A stretch of 64,000 bases of DNA from Devosia naphthalenivorans (GCF_003056355.1 NZ_PYVW01000017.1:45797-109796), one strand, 5' to 3'; positions 45,364-54,998 are shown, counted from the stretch's first letter. The notes: generated by a model not told the origin, from the sequence alone. Program-made: numbers and translations.

Positions 45364-45693
45364 ATGCAAACCAGCGAAGCTCCCATGATGCAGATTACTG
45401 AACTTGAACCTAGGGCCGAAGAGGCTGCCCAGCTGCTGACCGCCATGGCTAACCCCAAGCGTCTCCTCATCCTCTGCAACCTTTTGGAGCAGGAACGCAG
45501 TGTCAGCGAATTGTCCAAGATCGTCGGCCTGGAGCAGTCGCCGTTGTCTCAGCACCTGTCGAAGCTGCGGGCGCTAGGCTTGGTGAAAACTCGTCGGGAC
45601 GGGCAAACGATATTCTACCGGCTTGCGTCCGAGCCGGTAACGCGTGTGCTGAGTACGCTGTACGACATCTATTGCCTGGTCGAAGAAGCCTAG
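45364..45693 (+). CDS. bigR: BigR-like ArsR-family sulfide-sensing repressor
   Basis: 109 residues if started at ATG 45364 (45355 and 45385 are alternatives; the first would overlap the operator). Winged helix with recognition region SVSELSKIVGLEQSPLSQHLSKLRALG. Two Cys, in LLILCNLLEQ and near the end in IYCLVEEA, match the pair that forms a disulfide or tetrasulfide in BigR/SqrR. It would release the operator when persulfide accumulates and derepress the divergent operon. Confidence 0.85.
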   Translation: MQTSEAPMMQITELEPRAEEAAQLLTAMANPKRLLILCNLLEQERSVSELSKIVGLEQSPLSQHLSKLRALGLVKTRRDGQTIFYRLASEPVTRVLSTLYDIYCLVEEA

Positions 45694-45736
45694 AGTAATC
45701 CGGATCGTTGATGCTTGACTGAAAATAATATATCCA

Positions 45737-45749
45737 CTATTCTAGATAG
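45737..45749. promoter_or_regulatory. ArsR operator candidate
   Basis: CTATTCTAGATAG, an imperfect inverted repeat directly before the arsR start at 45750. No ribosome site fits between, so arsR may be translated from a leaderless mRNA. Confidence 0.4.
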
Positions 45750-46106
45750 ATGGAAGCATATCGGGCTATCGAAGTTTTTTCCGCCCTGTCTCAGTCTACC
45801 CGCTTGGACACCTTCCGTCTGCTCATGGACCACGAACCCGAGGGCTTGCCTGCCGGGGAGATCGCACGTCGCCTCGAGGTCCCGCAGAACACCATGTCCT
45901 CGCATCTGGGTATCCTGACGCGGGCTGGTCTAATTCAGCCCGAGCGCCATAGCCGGTCGATAGTCTACCGAGCCGTCGTCGAGCGCGTCCGTGAGATCGC
46001 GAGTTTCCTGGTTCAGGACTGCTGTGGCGGTCGTCCGGAGTTATGCGAGCCCTTGGTCGCCGAATTCACCCCGTGCTGCTCTCCAAAGGAGTCGAGCCAT
46101 GTCTGA
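45750..46106 (+). CDS. arsR: Arsenic-responsive ArsR repressor
   Basis: 118 residues. Winged-helix core (GLPAGEIARRLEVPQNTMSSHLGILTRAGL) and a C-terminal Cys cluster DCCGGRPELCEPL...TPCC suited to trivalent arsenic binding, unlike the N-terminal ELCVCDL site of classical ArsR. First gene of the ars operon; its stop overlaps the arsC start by 8 bp. Confidence 0.87.
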   Translation: MEAYRAIEVFSALSQSTRLDTFRLLMDHEPEGLPAGEIARRLEVPQNTMSSHLGILTRAGLIQPERHSRSIVYRAVVERVREIASFLVQDCCGGRPELCEPLVAEFTPCCSPKESSHV

Positions 46107-46626
46107 CCGCGTCTACAACGTCCTGTTCCTCTGCACCGGCAATTCGGCCCGTTCTATCCTGGGTGAGGCCATCCTCAACCATGTCGGCCAAAGCCGCTTC
46201 AAAGGCTACTCAGCAGGCTCTACGCCGAAGAACGCAGTGCACCTGATGACGCTGGAAGCCCTGGCTAAGGTAGGCATTCCGACGGAGGGATTGCGCTCTA
46301 AGGCATGGGACGAATTTGCCGTACCGGGTGCACCGAAGATGGACTTCATCTTCACGGTTTGCGACAACGCCGCCGGCGAGACCTGCCCGATCTGGCCGGG
46401 TCAACCGCTGACCGCGCATTGGGGCATCGAAGATCCCGCAGCGGTCGATGGTCCGGAGTTCAAGCAGCGCGCCGCCTTCGAGGACGCTCTCCGTTTTCTC
46501 CGCAATCGCATCGGCGCCTTCATTAACCTGCCGATCGCCAGCATCGACCGGATGGCGCTGAACTCTAGGCTCGAGGGTATCGGCGCGATGGACGGCACCA
46601 CCACCAAGTCTTCCAGGGTGGCATAG
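46099..46626 (+). CDS. arsC: Arsenate reductase, low-molecular-weight phosphatase type
   Basis: 175 residues from ATG 46099. P-loop CTGNSARS near residue 12 (Cx5R), and FTVCDNAAGETCP with the further redox cysteines; belongs to the LMW-PTP-like arsenate reductases that use thioredoxin or a related thiol. Reduces arsenate to arsenite for export by the Acr3 pump encoded 5 bp later. A second, glutaredoxin-type ArsC follows in the same operon. Confidence 0.9.
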   Translation: MSDRVYNVLFLCTGNSARSILGEAILNHVGQSRFKGYSAGSTPKNAVHLMTLEALAKVGIPTEGLRSKAWDEFAVPGAPKMDFIFTVCDNAAGETCPIWPGQPLTAHWGIEDPAAVDGPEFKQRAAFEDALRFLRNRIGAFINLPIASIDRMALNSRLEGIGAMDGTTTKSSRVA

Positions 46627-46631
46627 GCATC

Positions 46632-47693
46632 ATGTCCATCTTCGAACGCTATCTGACCCTTTGGGTCGCGATCTGCATCGTCGTAGGGATCGCCGCCGGC
46701 CACTTCTTTCCCGCCGTGTTCCAGGGCCTGGGCTCGTTCGAATATGCCCAGGTCAACATCCCCGTTGCGTTGCTCATTTGGTTGATGGTCATCCCTATGC
46801 TGGTCCGCATCGACTTCATGAGCCTGCGTCAAGTCGGCTCCTACTGGCGTGGCATCGGCGTTACCGTCTTCATCAATTGGGCCATAAAGCCGTTCTCAAT
46901 GGCGCTCTTGGGTTGGCTCTTCATAGGTTGGCTGTTCCGACCGATGCTTCCTGAGGTGCAGATCGACAGCTATATCGCCGGCCTGATAATCCTTGCCGCA
47001 GCCCCGTGTACCGCAATGGTCTTTGTGTGGTCGAACCTGGTGCGCGGCGAGCCCCACTTCACCTTGTCCCAGGTGGCGCTGAACGATGCGATCATGGTCG
47101 TTGCATTCGCACCAATCGTGGGGCTGCTGCTGGGCCTGTCGGCGATCACTGTACCCTGGGACACACTGCTGCTCTCGGTCGGCCTCTACATCGTCGTGCC
47201 CGTCATCGCCGCCCAGCTCTACAGACGCTGGCTCCTCGCCAATGGCGGCATCGATGCAATGAACCGTGTACTCTCAGTCCTGCAGCCGATCTCCATCGGA
47301 GCGTTGCTCCTGACCCTCATCATGCTCTTCGGCTTCCAGGGCGAGCAGATTATCGCGCAGCCGACCGTCATCCTACTGTTGGCCGTCCCGATCCTGATTC
47401 AGGTCTACTTCAACTCCGGCCTGGCCTACTTCTTGAACCTGGTCTCGGGCGAACAACACTGCGTCGCAGGCCCGTCCGCGCTGATCGGCGCATCTAACTT
47501 CTTCGAGCTCGCCGTGGCCGCCGCCATTGCCCTGTTCGGGTTCAACTCCGGGGCTGCTTTGGCGACGGTCGTCGGCGTCCTCGTTGAGGTGCCGGTCATG
47601 CTGTCCGTGGTCTGGATCGTGAACCGATCGAAGAGCTGGTACGAACGCGGTGTCGCAGTCCGTCACAACACGGAAACGAGGGCTGCCGAATGA
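46632..47693 (+). CDS. acr3: Arsenite exporter Acr3
   Basis: 353-residue, ten-helix BASS-superfamily transporter. AAPCTAMVFVWSNLVRG contains the conserved Cys-Thr-Ala-Met site and the SGEQHCVAGPSALIGASNFFELAVA segment is diagnostic of Acr3. It expels arsenite using the proton gradient. Overlaps the following arsC by 4 bp. Confidence 0.95.
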   Translation: MSIFERYLTLWVAICIVVGIAAGHFFPAVFQGLGSFEYAQVNIPVALLIWLMVIPMLVRIDFMSLRQVGSYWRGIGVTVFINWAIKPFSMALLGWLFIGWLFRPMLPEVQIDSYIAGLIILAAAPCTAMVFVWSNLVRGEPHFTLSQVALNDAIMVVAFAPIVGLLLGLSAITVPWDTLLLSVGLYIVVPVIAAQLYRRWLLANGGIDAMNRVLSVLQPISIGALLLTLIMLFGFQGEQIIAQPTVILLLAVPILIQVYFNSGLAYFLNLVSGEQHCVAGPSALIGASNFFELAVAAAIALFGFNSGAALATVVGVLVEVPVMLSVVWIVNRSKSWYERGVAVRHNTETRAAE

Positions 47694-48112
47694 GCATCAC
47701 GATCTACCACAACCCCGAATGCGGCACGTCCCGTAACACCCTAGCCATGATCCGCCAGTCGGGTGTCGAACCGACCGTCATCGAATACCTCAAGACCCCG
47801 CCGACCAGTCACCGCATTGTCGAGCTCGTTTCGGCTGCTGGCATGTCGCTGCGCGAGGCCTTGCGGAAGAAGGATACGCCCTTCGAAGAACTCGGATTGT
47901 CCGATCCCAATAAGACCGATGACGAGCTGCTTACCGCTATCGAACAGCACCCCATCCTGCTTAACCGTCCATTTGTCGAGACACCTATCGGCACGCGCCT
48001 GTGCCGTCCATCCGAGGCGGTGCTCGACATCCTGGAGAACCCCGATATCGGTCCTTTCGTCAAGGAGGATGGCGAGGTCATTATCGATGCCGAAGGGAAG
48101 CGGCTTGTCTGA
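47690..48112 (+). CDS. arsC2: Arsenate reductase, glutaredoxin type
   Basis: 140 residues with [11 protein letters not shown] near residue 8, the catalytic Cys motif of E. coli-type ArsC, and conserved basic residues [15 protein letters not shown]. It uses glutathione/glutaredoxin. Having both ArsC classes in one operon gives two electron sources for arsenate reduction. Confidence 0.93.
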   Translation: MSITIYHNPECGTSRNTLAMIRQSGVEPTVIEYLKTPPTSHRIVELVSAAGMSLREALRKKDTPFEELGLSDPNKTDDELLTAIEQHPILLNRPFVETPIGTRLCRPSEAVLDILENPDIGPFVKEDGEVIIDAEGKRLV

Positions 48113-48812
48113 TCTGCCAAATATCTCAGTCGGGGCCTTCGAGGTGGCGGACTTCTCCCGCCTTACCGCCCCGGACCTGCAGCACAAACCCCGCATCCTG
48201 ATGCTTTACGGCTCCCTACGGGAGCGTTCCTACAGCCGGCTATTGACCTTCGAGGCGCGGCGTCTGCTGGAAGCCTTCGGTGCCGAGGTTCGCGTCTTCC
48301 ATGCCAATGGACTGCCCCTGCCAAACGACGCACCCGACACCCATCCCAAGGTGCGAGAGCTTCGCGAGGCTATGCTTTGGTCGGAAGGGCAGGTCTGGAC
48401 CTCACCGGAGCGACATGGCGCCATGTCCGCCGTGATGAAGTCCCAGATTGATTGGATACCCCTCCCGGGCGGGGCCATTCGACCTACGCAGGGGAGGACC
48501 TTGGCCGTCATGCAGGTGTCAGGGGGATCGCAGTCGTTCAACGCTGTGAACCAGATGCGTATCCTGGGCCGATGGATGCGCATGGTGACCATTCCGAACC
48601 AGTCTTCGGTTGCCAAAGCGTTTCAGGAGTTCGACGATGTGGGAAGGATGAGGCCTTCGACCTACTACGACCGGGTGGTCGACGTCATGGAAGAGCTGGT
48701 CAAGTTCACGATGATCAACCGAGGGGTCTCCAACTATCTTACCTCCCGATATAGCGAGCGCAAGAAAGCCGCGGCCAAGCTGGAAGAACGTGTCGCCCTG
48801 AAATCCATCTAG
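48105..48812 (+). CDS. arsH: ArsH NADPH-dependent flavin reductase
   Basis: 235 residues from TTG 48105, inside the arsC2 stop region, with AAGGGAAG upstream; ATG 48087 would add six residues. FMN-binding [26 protein letters not shown] and the [22 protein letters not shown] core are typical ArsH. It oxidises trivalent organoarsenicals or acts as a quinone/flavin reductase protecting against oxidative stress. Confidence 0.93.
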   Translation: MSDLPNISVGAFEVADFSRLTAPDLQHKPRILMLYGSLRERSYSRLLTFEARRLLEAFGAEVRVFHANGLPLPNDAPDTHPKVRELREAMLWSEGQVWTSPERHGAMSAVMKSQIDWIPLPGGAIRPTQGRTLAVMQVSGGSQSFNAVNQMRILGRWMRMVTIPNQSSVAKAFQEFDDVGRMRPSTYYDRVVDVMEELVKFTMINRGVSNYLTSRYSERKKAAAKLEERVALKSI

Positions 48813-48831
48813 GGCTCCCACGGGGGAATGC

Positions 48832-49878
48832 ATGACAAAAGTCCTGGACGTTGTGGTTGTCGGTGGCGGACAAGCCGGCCTCGCCGTAGCTTATTACTTG
48901 CAGCGAGCAGGAACTCGCTTTGTCGTACTCGACAATTCCCCAGTAGCGGGCGGGGCCTGGCGACATGCCTGGGACTCACTGCGCCTGTTCTCTCCCTCAG
49001 AGTACAGCTCTTTGCCCGGGTGGCAGATGCCCCGCGCTTCTGTTGGGGAATACCCGGCACGCGACGAAGTGGTTGCCTACCTGTCTCGCTATGAGGAACG
49101 GTACAGCTTTCCCATTCAGCGCCCCATTCAAGTAGATGCTGTCACGCACGACGGGAAGCTCTTCCATGTGTCTTCCTCCGACAGGATTTGGACTGCACGT
49201 GCCGTGATCAGTGCAACGGGCACCTGGAGCGCTCCCTATACTCCACACATGGAAGGACAGGAGCTGTTCGTGGGGACACGGATGCACTCGGCGGCCTATA
49301 GTTCGCCGAAGGGGTTAGCGGGGCAGTCGGTCATGGTGGTCGGCGGCGGCAATTCCGGGGCTCAGATCCACGCCGAAGTCTCGCAGGTTGCCGAGAGCGT
49401 GTGGGTGACCGAGGCAGAGCCGACCTTCTTGCCGGATGACGTGGATGGGCGGGTTCTGTTCGAACGGGCAAGCGCTAGGGTCCGCGGTATCGTGAATGGA
49501 GCCAGCGTCGGCAGCCTGGGTGACATCGTGATGGTCCCACCGGTGCGCCAAGCCCGAGCACGGGGCGACTTGCACACGGTTAGGCCTTTCCAGCGGTTCA
49601 CGCACACCGGAGTGGAATGGACCGATGGGACCCGGACGCCGGTTGATGTGATCATCTGGTGCACCGGCTTTGGACCAGCCCTCGGGCACTTACGACCGCT
49701 CGCAGTTACAGAAGCTGACGGCAAGGTGGCTGTGACCAATGGTGCATCACTGCGACTGCCAGGGCTGTTCCTCACCGGGTACGGAAACTGGGTATCACCT
49801 GCGTCAGCTACTCTGATCGGTGCGGGCCGATCGGCCAGAGAGCTGGTTCCTGGTATTCTGAAATTTCTCGAACAGTAG
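48832..49878 (+). CDS. ArsO-like flavin-dependent monooxygenase
   Basis: 348 residues. FAD-binding [13 protein letters not shown] at the N-terminus, a second Rossmann motif [17 protein letters not shown] near residue 165, and the FMO-like [14 protein letters not shown] motifs. This pyridine-nucleotide-disulfide-oxidoreductase-like family is regularly linked to ars operons (named ArsO), with the reaction still uncertain. Starts 19 bp after arsH. Confidence 0.83.
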   Translation: MTKVLDVVVVGGGQAGLAVAYYLQRAGTRFVVLDNSPVAGGAWRHAWDSLRLFSPSEYSSLPGWQMPRASVGEYPARDEVVAYLSRYEERYSFPIQRPIQVDAVTHDGKLFHVSSSDRIWTARAVISATGTWSAPYTPHMEGQELFVGTRMHSAAYSSPKGLAGQSVMVVGGGNSGAQIHAEVSQVAESVWVTEAEPTFLPDDVDGRVLFERASARVRGIVNGASVGSLGDIVMVPPVRQARARGDLHTVRPFQRFTHTGVEWTDGTRTPVDVIIWCTGFGPALGHLRPLAVTEADGKVAVTNGASLRLPGLFLTGYGNWVSPASATLIGAGRSARELVPGILKFLEQ

Positions 49879-49987
49879 GGGCGAGCGGGTAACACCAATA
49901 TTGCTTCCCCGAGCTCTCGCAGCGTGAGAATGATAGCTGTGTCCGTTTCCCCGTGACGCGGCAGTTGAACCAGGGAACGATCTTGCA

Positions 49988-51847
49988 ATGCCTCCTTCTC
50001 TGCAAGCCCGCTTGAACGTCGCCCTTCTGATCGTGGCGCTGGTGGGACTGGTGGCAGGGCTCGGTCTGATGTTGGCTGCCGAAAACGAACTAGCCACGTT
50101 CGCATGGTCCATCGGGGTCTTTCCCGTACTCGCGGCACTGATTGTCGAAATTGTTCGCAGCCTCGCCAAGGGCGAAGTTGGGCTCGACATCGTGGCCGCC
50201 CTTTCCATGTCGGCGGCGTTGCTCTTTGGTGAGACCCTGGCGGCGGCAGTGGTTGCCCTGATGTATTCTGGCGGGACCTTCCTCGAGAGTTTCGCCGAGG
50301 GCCGAGCCCGTCGAGAGATGAGCCAGCTCCTGTCCCGCGTGCCCCGGACCGCCACCCGGCATCGGGACGGGAAGCTCGAGGATGTTCCACTTGAAGATAT
50401 CGAACCTGATGACCTGCTTCTCATCCGCCAGGGAGATGTGGCGCCCGTAGACGGAGCGGTGGAGGGCGAGAGGGCTATACTGGATCAGTCGGCGCTAACG
50501 GGGGAGTCCATGCCGGTACGGCTTAGCCGTGGCCGGGACGTGATGAGCGGATCGACCAATGCGGGCGAGGCCTTCGACCTTCGCGTCACCAGACGTGCCT
50601 CGGAAAGCACCTATTCCGGGATCGTGCGGTTGGTTGAAGCGGCGCAGGCCTCAAAGGCGCCCATGGCCCGGCTTGCTGACCGTTATTCGCTGCTCTTCCT
50701 CCTCATTACCATGGTGCTGGCGGTGTCGGCTTGGTGGTTTACCGGCGATCCAATTCGCGCCGTCGCGGTACTCGTGGTCGCCACCCCTTGTCCGTTGATC
50801 TTGGCCGTGCCGGTCGCCCTCGTTGCCGGCTTGTCCCGCGCCGCGCAATTCGGCGTCCTGATCAAGGGCGCGCGGCCCCTCGAGTCACTAGCCGGAGTCC
50901 GAACATTGGTGCTGGACAAGACCGGGACCCTGACCGACGGACGCCCGCAGATCGTTTCCATCGAAACCCTCGACAGCGTGAGCCAGGACCAGCTCCTGTT
51001 CTTCGCAGCCTCGCTCGAGCAAGCGTCAAAACACCCGATGGCCCTTGCTATCGTCAGTTCGGCACGTGAACGGGGCAGGGCACTACAGATCCCGGAGCAG
51101 GTGGTTGAGATTGCCGGAGAAGGCCTCGTGGGAGTGGTCGATGGCCGTGATGTGGTGGTGGGAGGCGCGAGCTTCGTTGCCGGGATGCTCGGCGCGACCG
51201 TTCCGGAGCCCGGTATTCTCGAAGCAGGCTCCGCGCTGGTGTCGGTGGCGGTCGACGGAAAGCTCGTGGGCCATATCATCATGGCCGACGCATTGCGTTC
51301 GGGAGCCGCTCGACTGCTAGCGGGACTTCGGAAACTGGGCATAGACAGGATCATGCTGGCGACCGGAGACCGCCATGCGGTGGCCCAAGCCATCACGGTA
51401 GGATTGGGTCTGGATGCCGTCCACTCCGAGATGACCCCGGATCAGAAGGTGCAACTGGTCTTGGACGAACGGGAAAGCCATGCCCCTGTGATGATGGTGG
51501 GCGATGGTGTCAACGATGCGCCGGCTCTGGCGGCTGCGGATGTGGGGGTGGCGATGGGAGCCCGCGGTTCGGCTGCTTCTGCGGAGGCCGCGGATGTGGT
51601 TCTGCTGGTCGACCACCTGGATCGGCTGTTGCCAGGGATCGAGATAGCGCAGGGAGCGCGGCGAATTGCGCTCCAGAGCGTTGCCGCCGGCATTGGCCTA
51701 TCAGTCGCTGGAATGATGGCCGCGGCCCTGGGTTACCTAACACCCGTGCAAGGGGCGCTGCTGCAGGAGGCCATCGACGTGGCCGTCATTCTGAACGCCT
51801 TGAGGGCCTTGCGCATCCAACCTCAGGCGCTTTCGTCTCCGTGCTAG
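49988..51847 (+). CDS. P1B-like heavy-metal ATPase without N-terminal metal domain
   Basis: 619 residues. Motifs: TGES, the membrane motif TPCPLILAVPVA (CPL where typical P1B pumps have CPC), DKTGTLTDG, SKHPMA (HP motif), and GDGVNDAPALAAAD. About six to eight helices; no N-terminal heavy-metal-associated domain. Metal specificity is unknown. Located after the ars operon and convergent with the flavodoxin/VIT pseudogene (4-bp overlap). No anaerobox seen, so it may belong to the metal block rather than the oxygen regulon. Confidence 0.83.
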   Translation: MPPSLQARLNVALLIVALVGLVAGLGLMLAAENELATFAWSIGVFPVLAALIVEIVRSLAKGEVGLDIVAALSMSAALLFGETLAAAVVALMYSGGTFLESFAEGRARREMSQLLSRVPRTATRHRDGKLEDVPLEDIEPDDLLLIRQGDVAPVDGAVEGERAILDQSALTGESMPVRLSRGRDVMSGSTNAGEAFDLRVTRRASESTYSGIVRLVEAAQASKAPMARLADRYSLLFLLITMVLAVSAWWFTGDPIRAVAVLVVATPCPLILAVPVALVAGLSRAAQFGVLIKGARPLESLAGVRTLVLDKTGTLTDGRPQIVSIETLDSVSQDQLLFFAASLEQASKHPMALAIVSSARERGRALQIPEQVVEIAGEGLVGVVDGRDVVVGGASFVAGMLGATVPEPGILEAGSALVSVAVDGKLVGHIIMADALRSGAARLLAGLRKLGIDRIMLATGDRHAVAQAITVGLGLDAVHSEMTPDQKVQLVLDERESHAPVMMVGDGVNDAPALAAADVGVAMGARGSAASAEAADVVLLVDHLDRLLPGIEIAQGARRIALQSVAAGIGLSVAGMMAAALGYLTPVQGALLQEAIDVAVILNALRALRIQPQALSSPC

Positions 51848-52683
51848 ACATCAACGCCGAACAGGCGACCGATTACTGCAGTGATAGCCATTGCGGCTGC
51901 TCCCCAGAACAACACACGTGCGGTTGGTCGCAGTTTGGGTGCACCGCCCGCCTGAGCGCCAAAGAGCCCCCAAATCCAGCAAGGCAGACAAGGGTGGTTA
52001 CGACGACTACCGGTATGATCATGCCGGATGGGGCCAGTACGGAGGCGATCAACGGTAATGCGGCGGCGACTGAGAAGGTCACACCTGAGGCCAGTGCTGC
52101 CTGGTGCCTGGAGCGGATTGGCGCTGTGGATTTCAAACAGGCCAAGTTCGTCCCTGACATGCGCTTCCAAGGCATTGTTCCGGGTCATTTCCCTGGCAAC
52201 TAATGCTGCCGTCGGTGGGGTAAGCCCACGCGATTCGTAGATAGAAGCCAATTCCGTTTCCTCTTCAGCTGGCGTATCGATCAATGCCCCCTTTTCCCGC
52301 AGCATGTCCGCCCGCTCGACATCGGACTGGGAACTGACCGAGACATACTCGCCGGCAGCCATGGACATGGCGCCGGCGGCAAGCCCGGCCACACCCGCAA
52401 TCAGAACAGCTCCAGGGCAGCACGGGATAGGGCGATCAGGACGCGGCAGACTGGCTGTAAATTCTCGCATTCCCCGCGTTGGGAGAAATCCTCGGGTGGG
52501 AGAGCCCACTATCGCGAGGTCATGGCGAACCAGCGCAGTTCTGTGTGCCTCGTGAACTTCCTGCATGACCACATGGTGTCCAATCGACCGGAGCTCATCC
52601 GCGATGATGTTCGCGACCTCGGCAGTGCAACCGAAGATGCTGTCATAGACTAGCAATATGTCCACGGTGATCTTCCGGATCAC
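51844..52683 (-). pseudogene. Chimeric remnant: flavodoxin N-terminus joined to VIT1-family transporter
   Basis: The first ~85 residues (VDILLVYDSIFGCTAEVANIIADEL, IVGSPTRGFLPTRGM) are a flavodoxin start. At about residue 92 the frame passes into a VIT1/CCC1 protein (LIAGVAGLAAGAMSMAAGEYVSVSSQ), missing the VIT N-terminal helix. The VIT sequence then leaves this frame near 52140 (continuing ASGVTFSVAAALPLIASVL in another frame) and returns near 51960 (LRPTARVLFWGAAAMAITAV). One deletion fusion plus two frameshifts make this a pseudogene, unless sequencing errors explain the shifts. Confidence 0.75.
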
Positions 52684-52750
52684 CTACACGAACGAAACGA
52701 AGCAGAAGCGAGCGTCGTGATCAGCTTGTAACGGATAGCAGGGTCGTGCC

Positions 52751-52764
52751 TTGATCCGCGTCAA
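52751..52764. promoter_or_regulatory. Anaerobox upstream of the DUF6544-like gene
   Basis: TTGAT-CCGC-GTCAA, centred 67 bp before the plus-strand start at 52825 and 75 bp before the flavodoxin remnant on the minus strand. Confidence 0.75.
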
Positions 52765-52824
52765 AGCGCTCCCTGCATTTCGGTGACATGAGACGGTCAT
52801 CGGAACTTGGAACATCCATGAAGC

Positions 52825-53661
52825 ATGATGATAGTCTTATCGGCACTCATCGTCGCAGTAGCTGTGGCCGCTTTCGTCTACTTGAGGTACTCGGCGGCGC
52901 GTTTTGACGGCGATGTTCAGCGGCTTCGGCTTGAGCTATTCGCCCATATCCCATCGGACGCCAAACCCAGCCTCCCAGATACCGTTCGCAACTTTGCTCT
53001 GAAAGCTGGCGGTCAGTTGGGTGCTCCGACGATTATCCATGCTCGACACAAGGCTACGCTCATGTCCAAGGCAGACGGCGAGGAGATGCCGTTGCTGGCG
53101 GACCAGTGGACACACACCTCGGTCTCGGGACTCGTTTGGTATGCACAGGCGCGAATGGGGGTCTTTCCCGTGGCAGTGTTGGACGCCTATGTTCAGGAGA
53201 AAGGCATCCTTGCGGTCCGCCTGTTCGGTGCATTGCCGGTATCTGGAGGCACTGGGCCTGACTTCGACAAGGGCGAGATGATGCGGTACCTGTCAGAGCT
53301 TCCCGTGTACCCCGACGCCATCCTGAACAATGCTTCACTGGAATGGCGAGAGCTCGACAAGAACACCGTTGAAGTCACCGGAACCGGGGTAAGTGGATCT
53401 GCGACAGTCAGGTTCTATTTCGACGGGGCTGGGGATATTGTCCGAATGGAGGCTGACGACCGCCCCATGACGATCGAAGGGGGCGGAACAAGGCCCACGC
53501 CATGGCACGGCTTCTACGGGAACTACCAGAACGTCGGACGATACAGGATTCCGACGTATGGCGAGGTGGGATGGCTTCTACCAGATGGCCTATTCACCTA
53601 CTGGCACGGAACGGTGGTTTCCTATGAACCACTCGGAGTGCCTGCCGTCGATCGGGGTTAA
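52825..53661 (+). CDS. Membrane-anchored protein of unknown function (DUF6544-like)
   Basis: 278 residues. N-terminal hydrophobic anchor (IVLSALIVAVAVAAFVYL), then a soluble domain with PLLADQWTHTS, GLVWYAQARMGVFPVAVLDAYVQ, AILNNASLEW and a closing VSYEPLGVPA. The arrangement fits the DUF6544/DUF6920 group (family name from memory). Probably faces the periplasm. The anaerobox places it in the FixK regulon. Confidence 0.65.
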   Translation: MMIVLSALIVAVAVAAFVYLRYSAARFDGDVQRLRLELFAHIPSDAKPSLPDTVRNFALKAGGQLGAPTIIHARHKATLMSKADGEEMPLLADQWTHTSVSGLVWYAQARMGVFPVAVLDAYVQEKGILAVRLFGALPVSGGTGPDFDKGEMMRYLSELPVYPDAILNNASLEWRELDKNTVEVTGTGVSGSATVRFYFDGAGDIVRMEADDRPMTIEGGGTRPTPWHGFYGNYQNVGRYRIPTYGEVGWLLPDGLFTYWHGTVVSYEPLGVPAVDRG

Positions 53662-53691
53662 GCCCCTGTGGGCAGTTGAAGCCTTAAATGA

Positions 53692-54522
53692 CTACCGTGA
53701 CAGAAAAACAGGCATCTTAGGGTTTAACAAGACAGCCGCCGTCGCGCCGCCTAGGACAAACTCTCGCAGGCGGCTGTGCCCGTACGCACCCATCACCAGC
53801 ATGTCGGCGTCGACCAACGCTGCGGACAGCTGCAGGTCCTCGCCGATTCCCGCTTTGCTCGAAACGACTTCTCGCAGGCTTGGCTTGGCTCCGTGGCGGG
53901 CCAAATACCCCAGCAAGGCGTCGGTAGACGCCTGAGGCACCTTCTTGTCTTCACTCGCGGTAAGAACGGTTACTTCCAAGGCATTGGCGATCAAGGGTAT
54001 CGCGTCGAAAATGGCGCGGTAAGCGGTCGGGCTGCCGTCCCAGGCTATGGCAATCTTGGTAACTCCGGTCGAGTACCCGCCTCGTTCGGGCACGACGATC
54101 AGGGGGCGGCCCGCACCGAAGATCAGGTTCTCGGCAATACCTTGGTGGTCGGCGCTGCGATCGCGCATGGCGAACACTGAGAGATCATGATGTCGAGCCT
54201 GCTTGGCGATAGCAGGTCCGGGATCGGCGAATGCTGCACGGATGGTGAAACTATGGGCTTGGAGCCTGCTCTCCAGCATCGACGCGTGGTGCAGGAGATC
54301 GGCTGCGCATCGGCGGCTGCGACCCTCCACTTCCGCCATCATCTGCGGCAAAGCCATGAGGGACGATCCCCAACGATCTGCAAGATCGGGCACATCGATT
54401 TCTACAGCGCAATAGGTAACGTGAGTAGCGAAGCTGTCGAGCAGCGAGCTAAGCGCCGGCAGCTCTTTTGCGCTTGCTTGTTCGGGGTAGGTCAACATCG
54501 GAACGAAGGCGTCGGTAAGCAT
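53692..54522 (-). CDS. Universal stress protein, tandem UspA
   Basis: 276 residues from ATG 54522 (MLTDAFVPMLTYPEQ; GGAG nine bases upstream). An upstream ATG at 54543 is possible; a longer frame to 54693 is open but contains the anaerobox, so it is unlikely to be coding. First half divergent, second half VTKIAIAWDGSPTAYRAIFDAIP and [22 protein letters not shown] with the nucleotide-binding loop. Confidence 0.87.
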   Translation of the reverse strand: MLTDAFVPMLTYPEQASAKELPALSSLLDSFATHVTYCAVEIDVPDLADRWGSSLMALPQMMAEVEGRSRRCAADLLHHASMLESRLQAHSFTIRAAFADPGPAIAKQARHHDLSVFAMRDRSADHQGIAENLIFGAGRPLIVVPERGGYSTGVTKIAIAWDGSPTAYRAIFDAIPLIANALEVTVLTASEDKKVPQASTDALLGYLARHGAKPSLREVVSSKAGIGEDLQLSAALVDADMLVMGAYGHSRLREFVLGGATAAVLLNPKMPVFLSR

Positions 54523-54598
54523 CGTGATGTCTCCAAGGCCCATCTCAACAGGAGCGGGGCAAGCCAGCGGCACTTTAACGGGATCAAAGATCAGATCT

Positions 54599-54612
54599 TT
54601 GACGCTGATCAA
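54599..54612. promoter_or_regulatory. Anaerobox for the USP gene
   Basis: On the minus strand TTGAT-CAGC-GTCAA, centred 83 bp before ATG 54522 (62 bp before ATG 54543). Confidence 0.7.
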
Positions 54613-54932
54613 GGCGGGCTGCGAACCTTTGGCGAGGATGTAGTTGGGCAAGCAGGAGAACTCGCTTTGGAACGCATCCAGATCACGCAGCATACTTCAC
54701 TTGGTGCACTCTGGTTCGCTGGGTGGTTGTTTACTATCGGCTATCTTCACCAGGGGGTTTGGCACGGCTTGCTGGGACTAATCGTATGGCCCTACTTCCT
54801 AGGTAGCCACTTCAGCCCTTGACGGCATAGACCAGGAATCTGGGCGAGCATGGCGTTGTCAGCGTCGCGCTTTCGACAGCGACAATAATTCCTGGCACAG
54901 GGCGCCGTCTCCTGGAGGAACATGCCCGACGG

Positions 54933-54967
54933 AACGACATCCTCGGTGCTGGCTGGAGGATGTCGTT
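54933..54967. repeat. Perfect 12-bp inverted repeat
   Basis: AACGACATCCTC and GAGGATGTCGTT separated by 11 nt. No gene ends here on either strand, so it may be a regulatory or RNA structure rather than a terminator. Confidence 0.6.
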
Positions 54968-54984
54968 TGTTGCCCGCCTCCCGT

Positions 54985-54998
54985 TTGATCTTAATCGA
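54985..54998. promoter_or_regulatory. Degenerate anaerobox for the beta-CASP gene
   Basis: TTGAT-CTTA-ATCGA, one mismatch to consensus, centred 67 bp before ATG 55059, the same distance seen for two other boxes. CCCGCCT/AGGCGGG repeats flank it. Confidence 0.45.
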
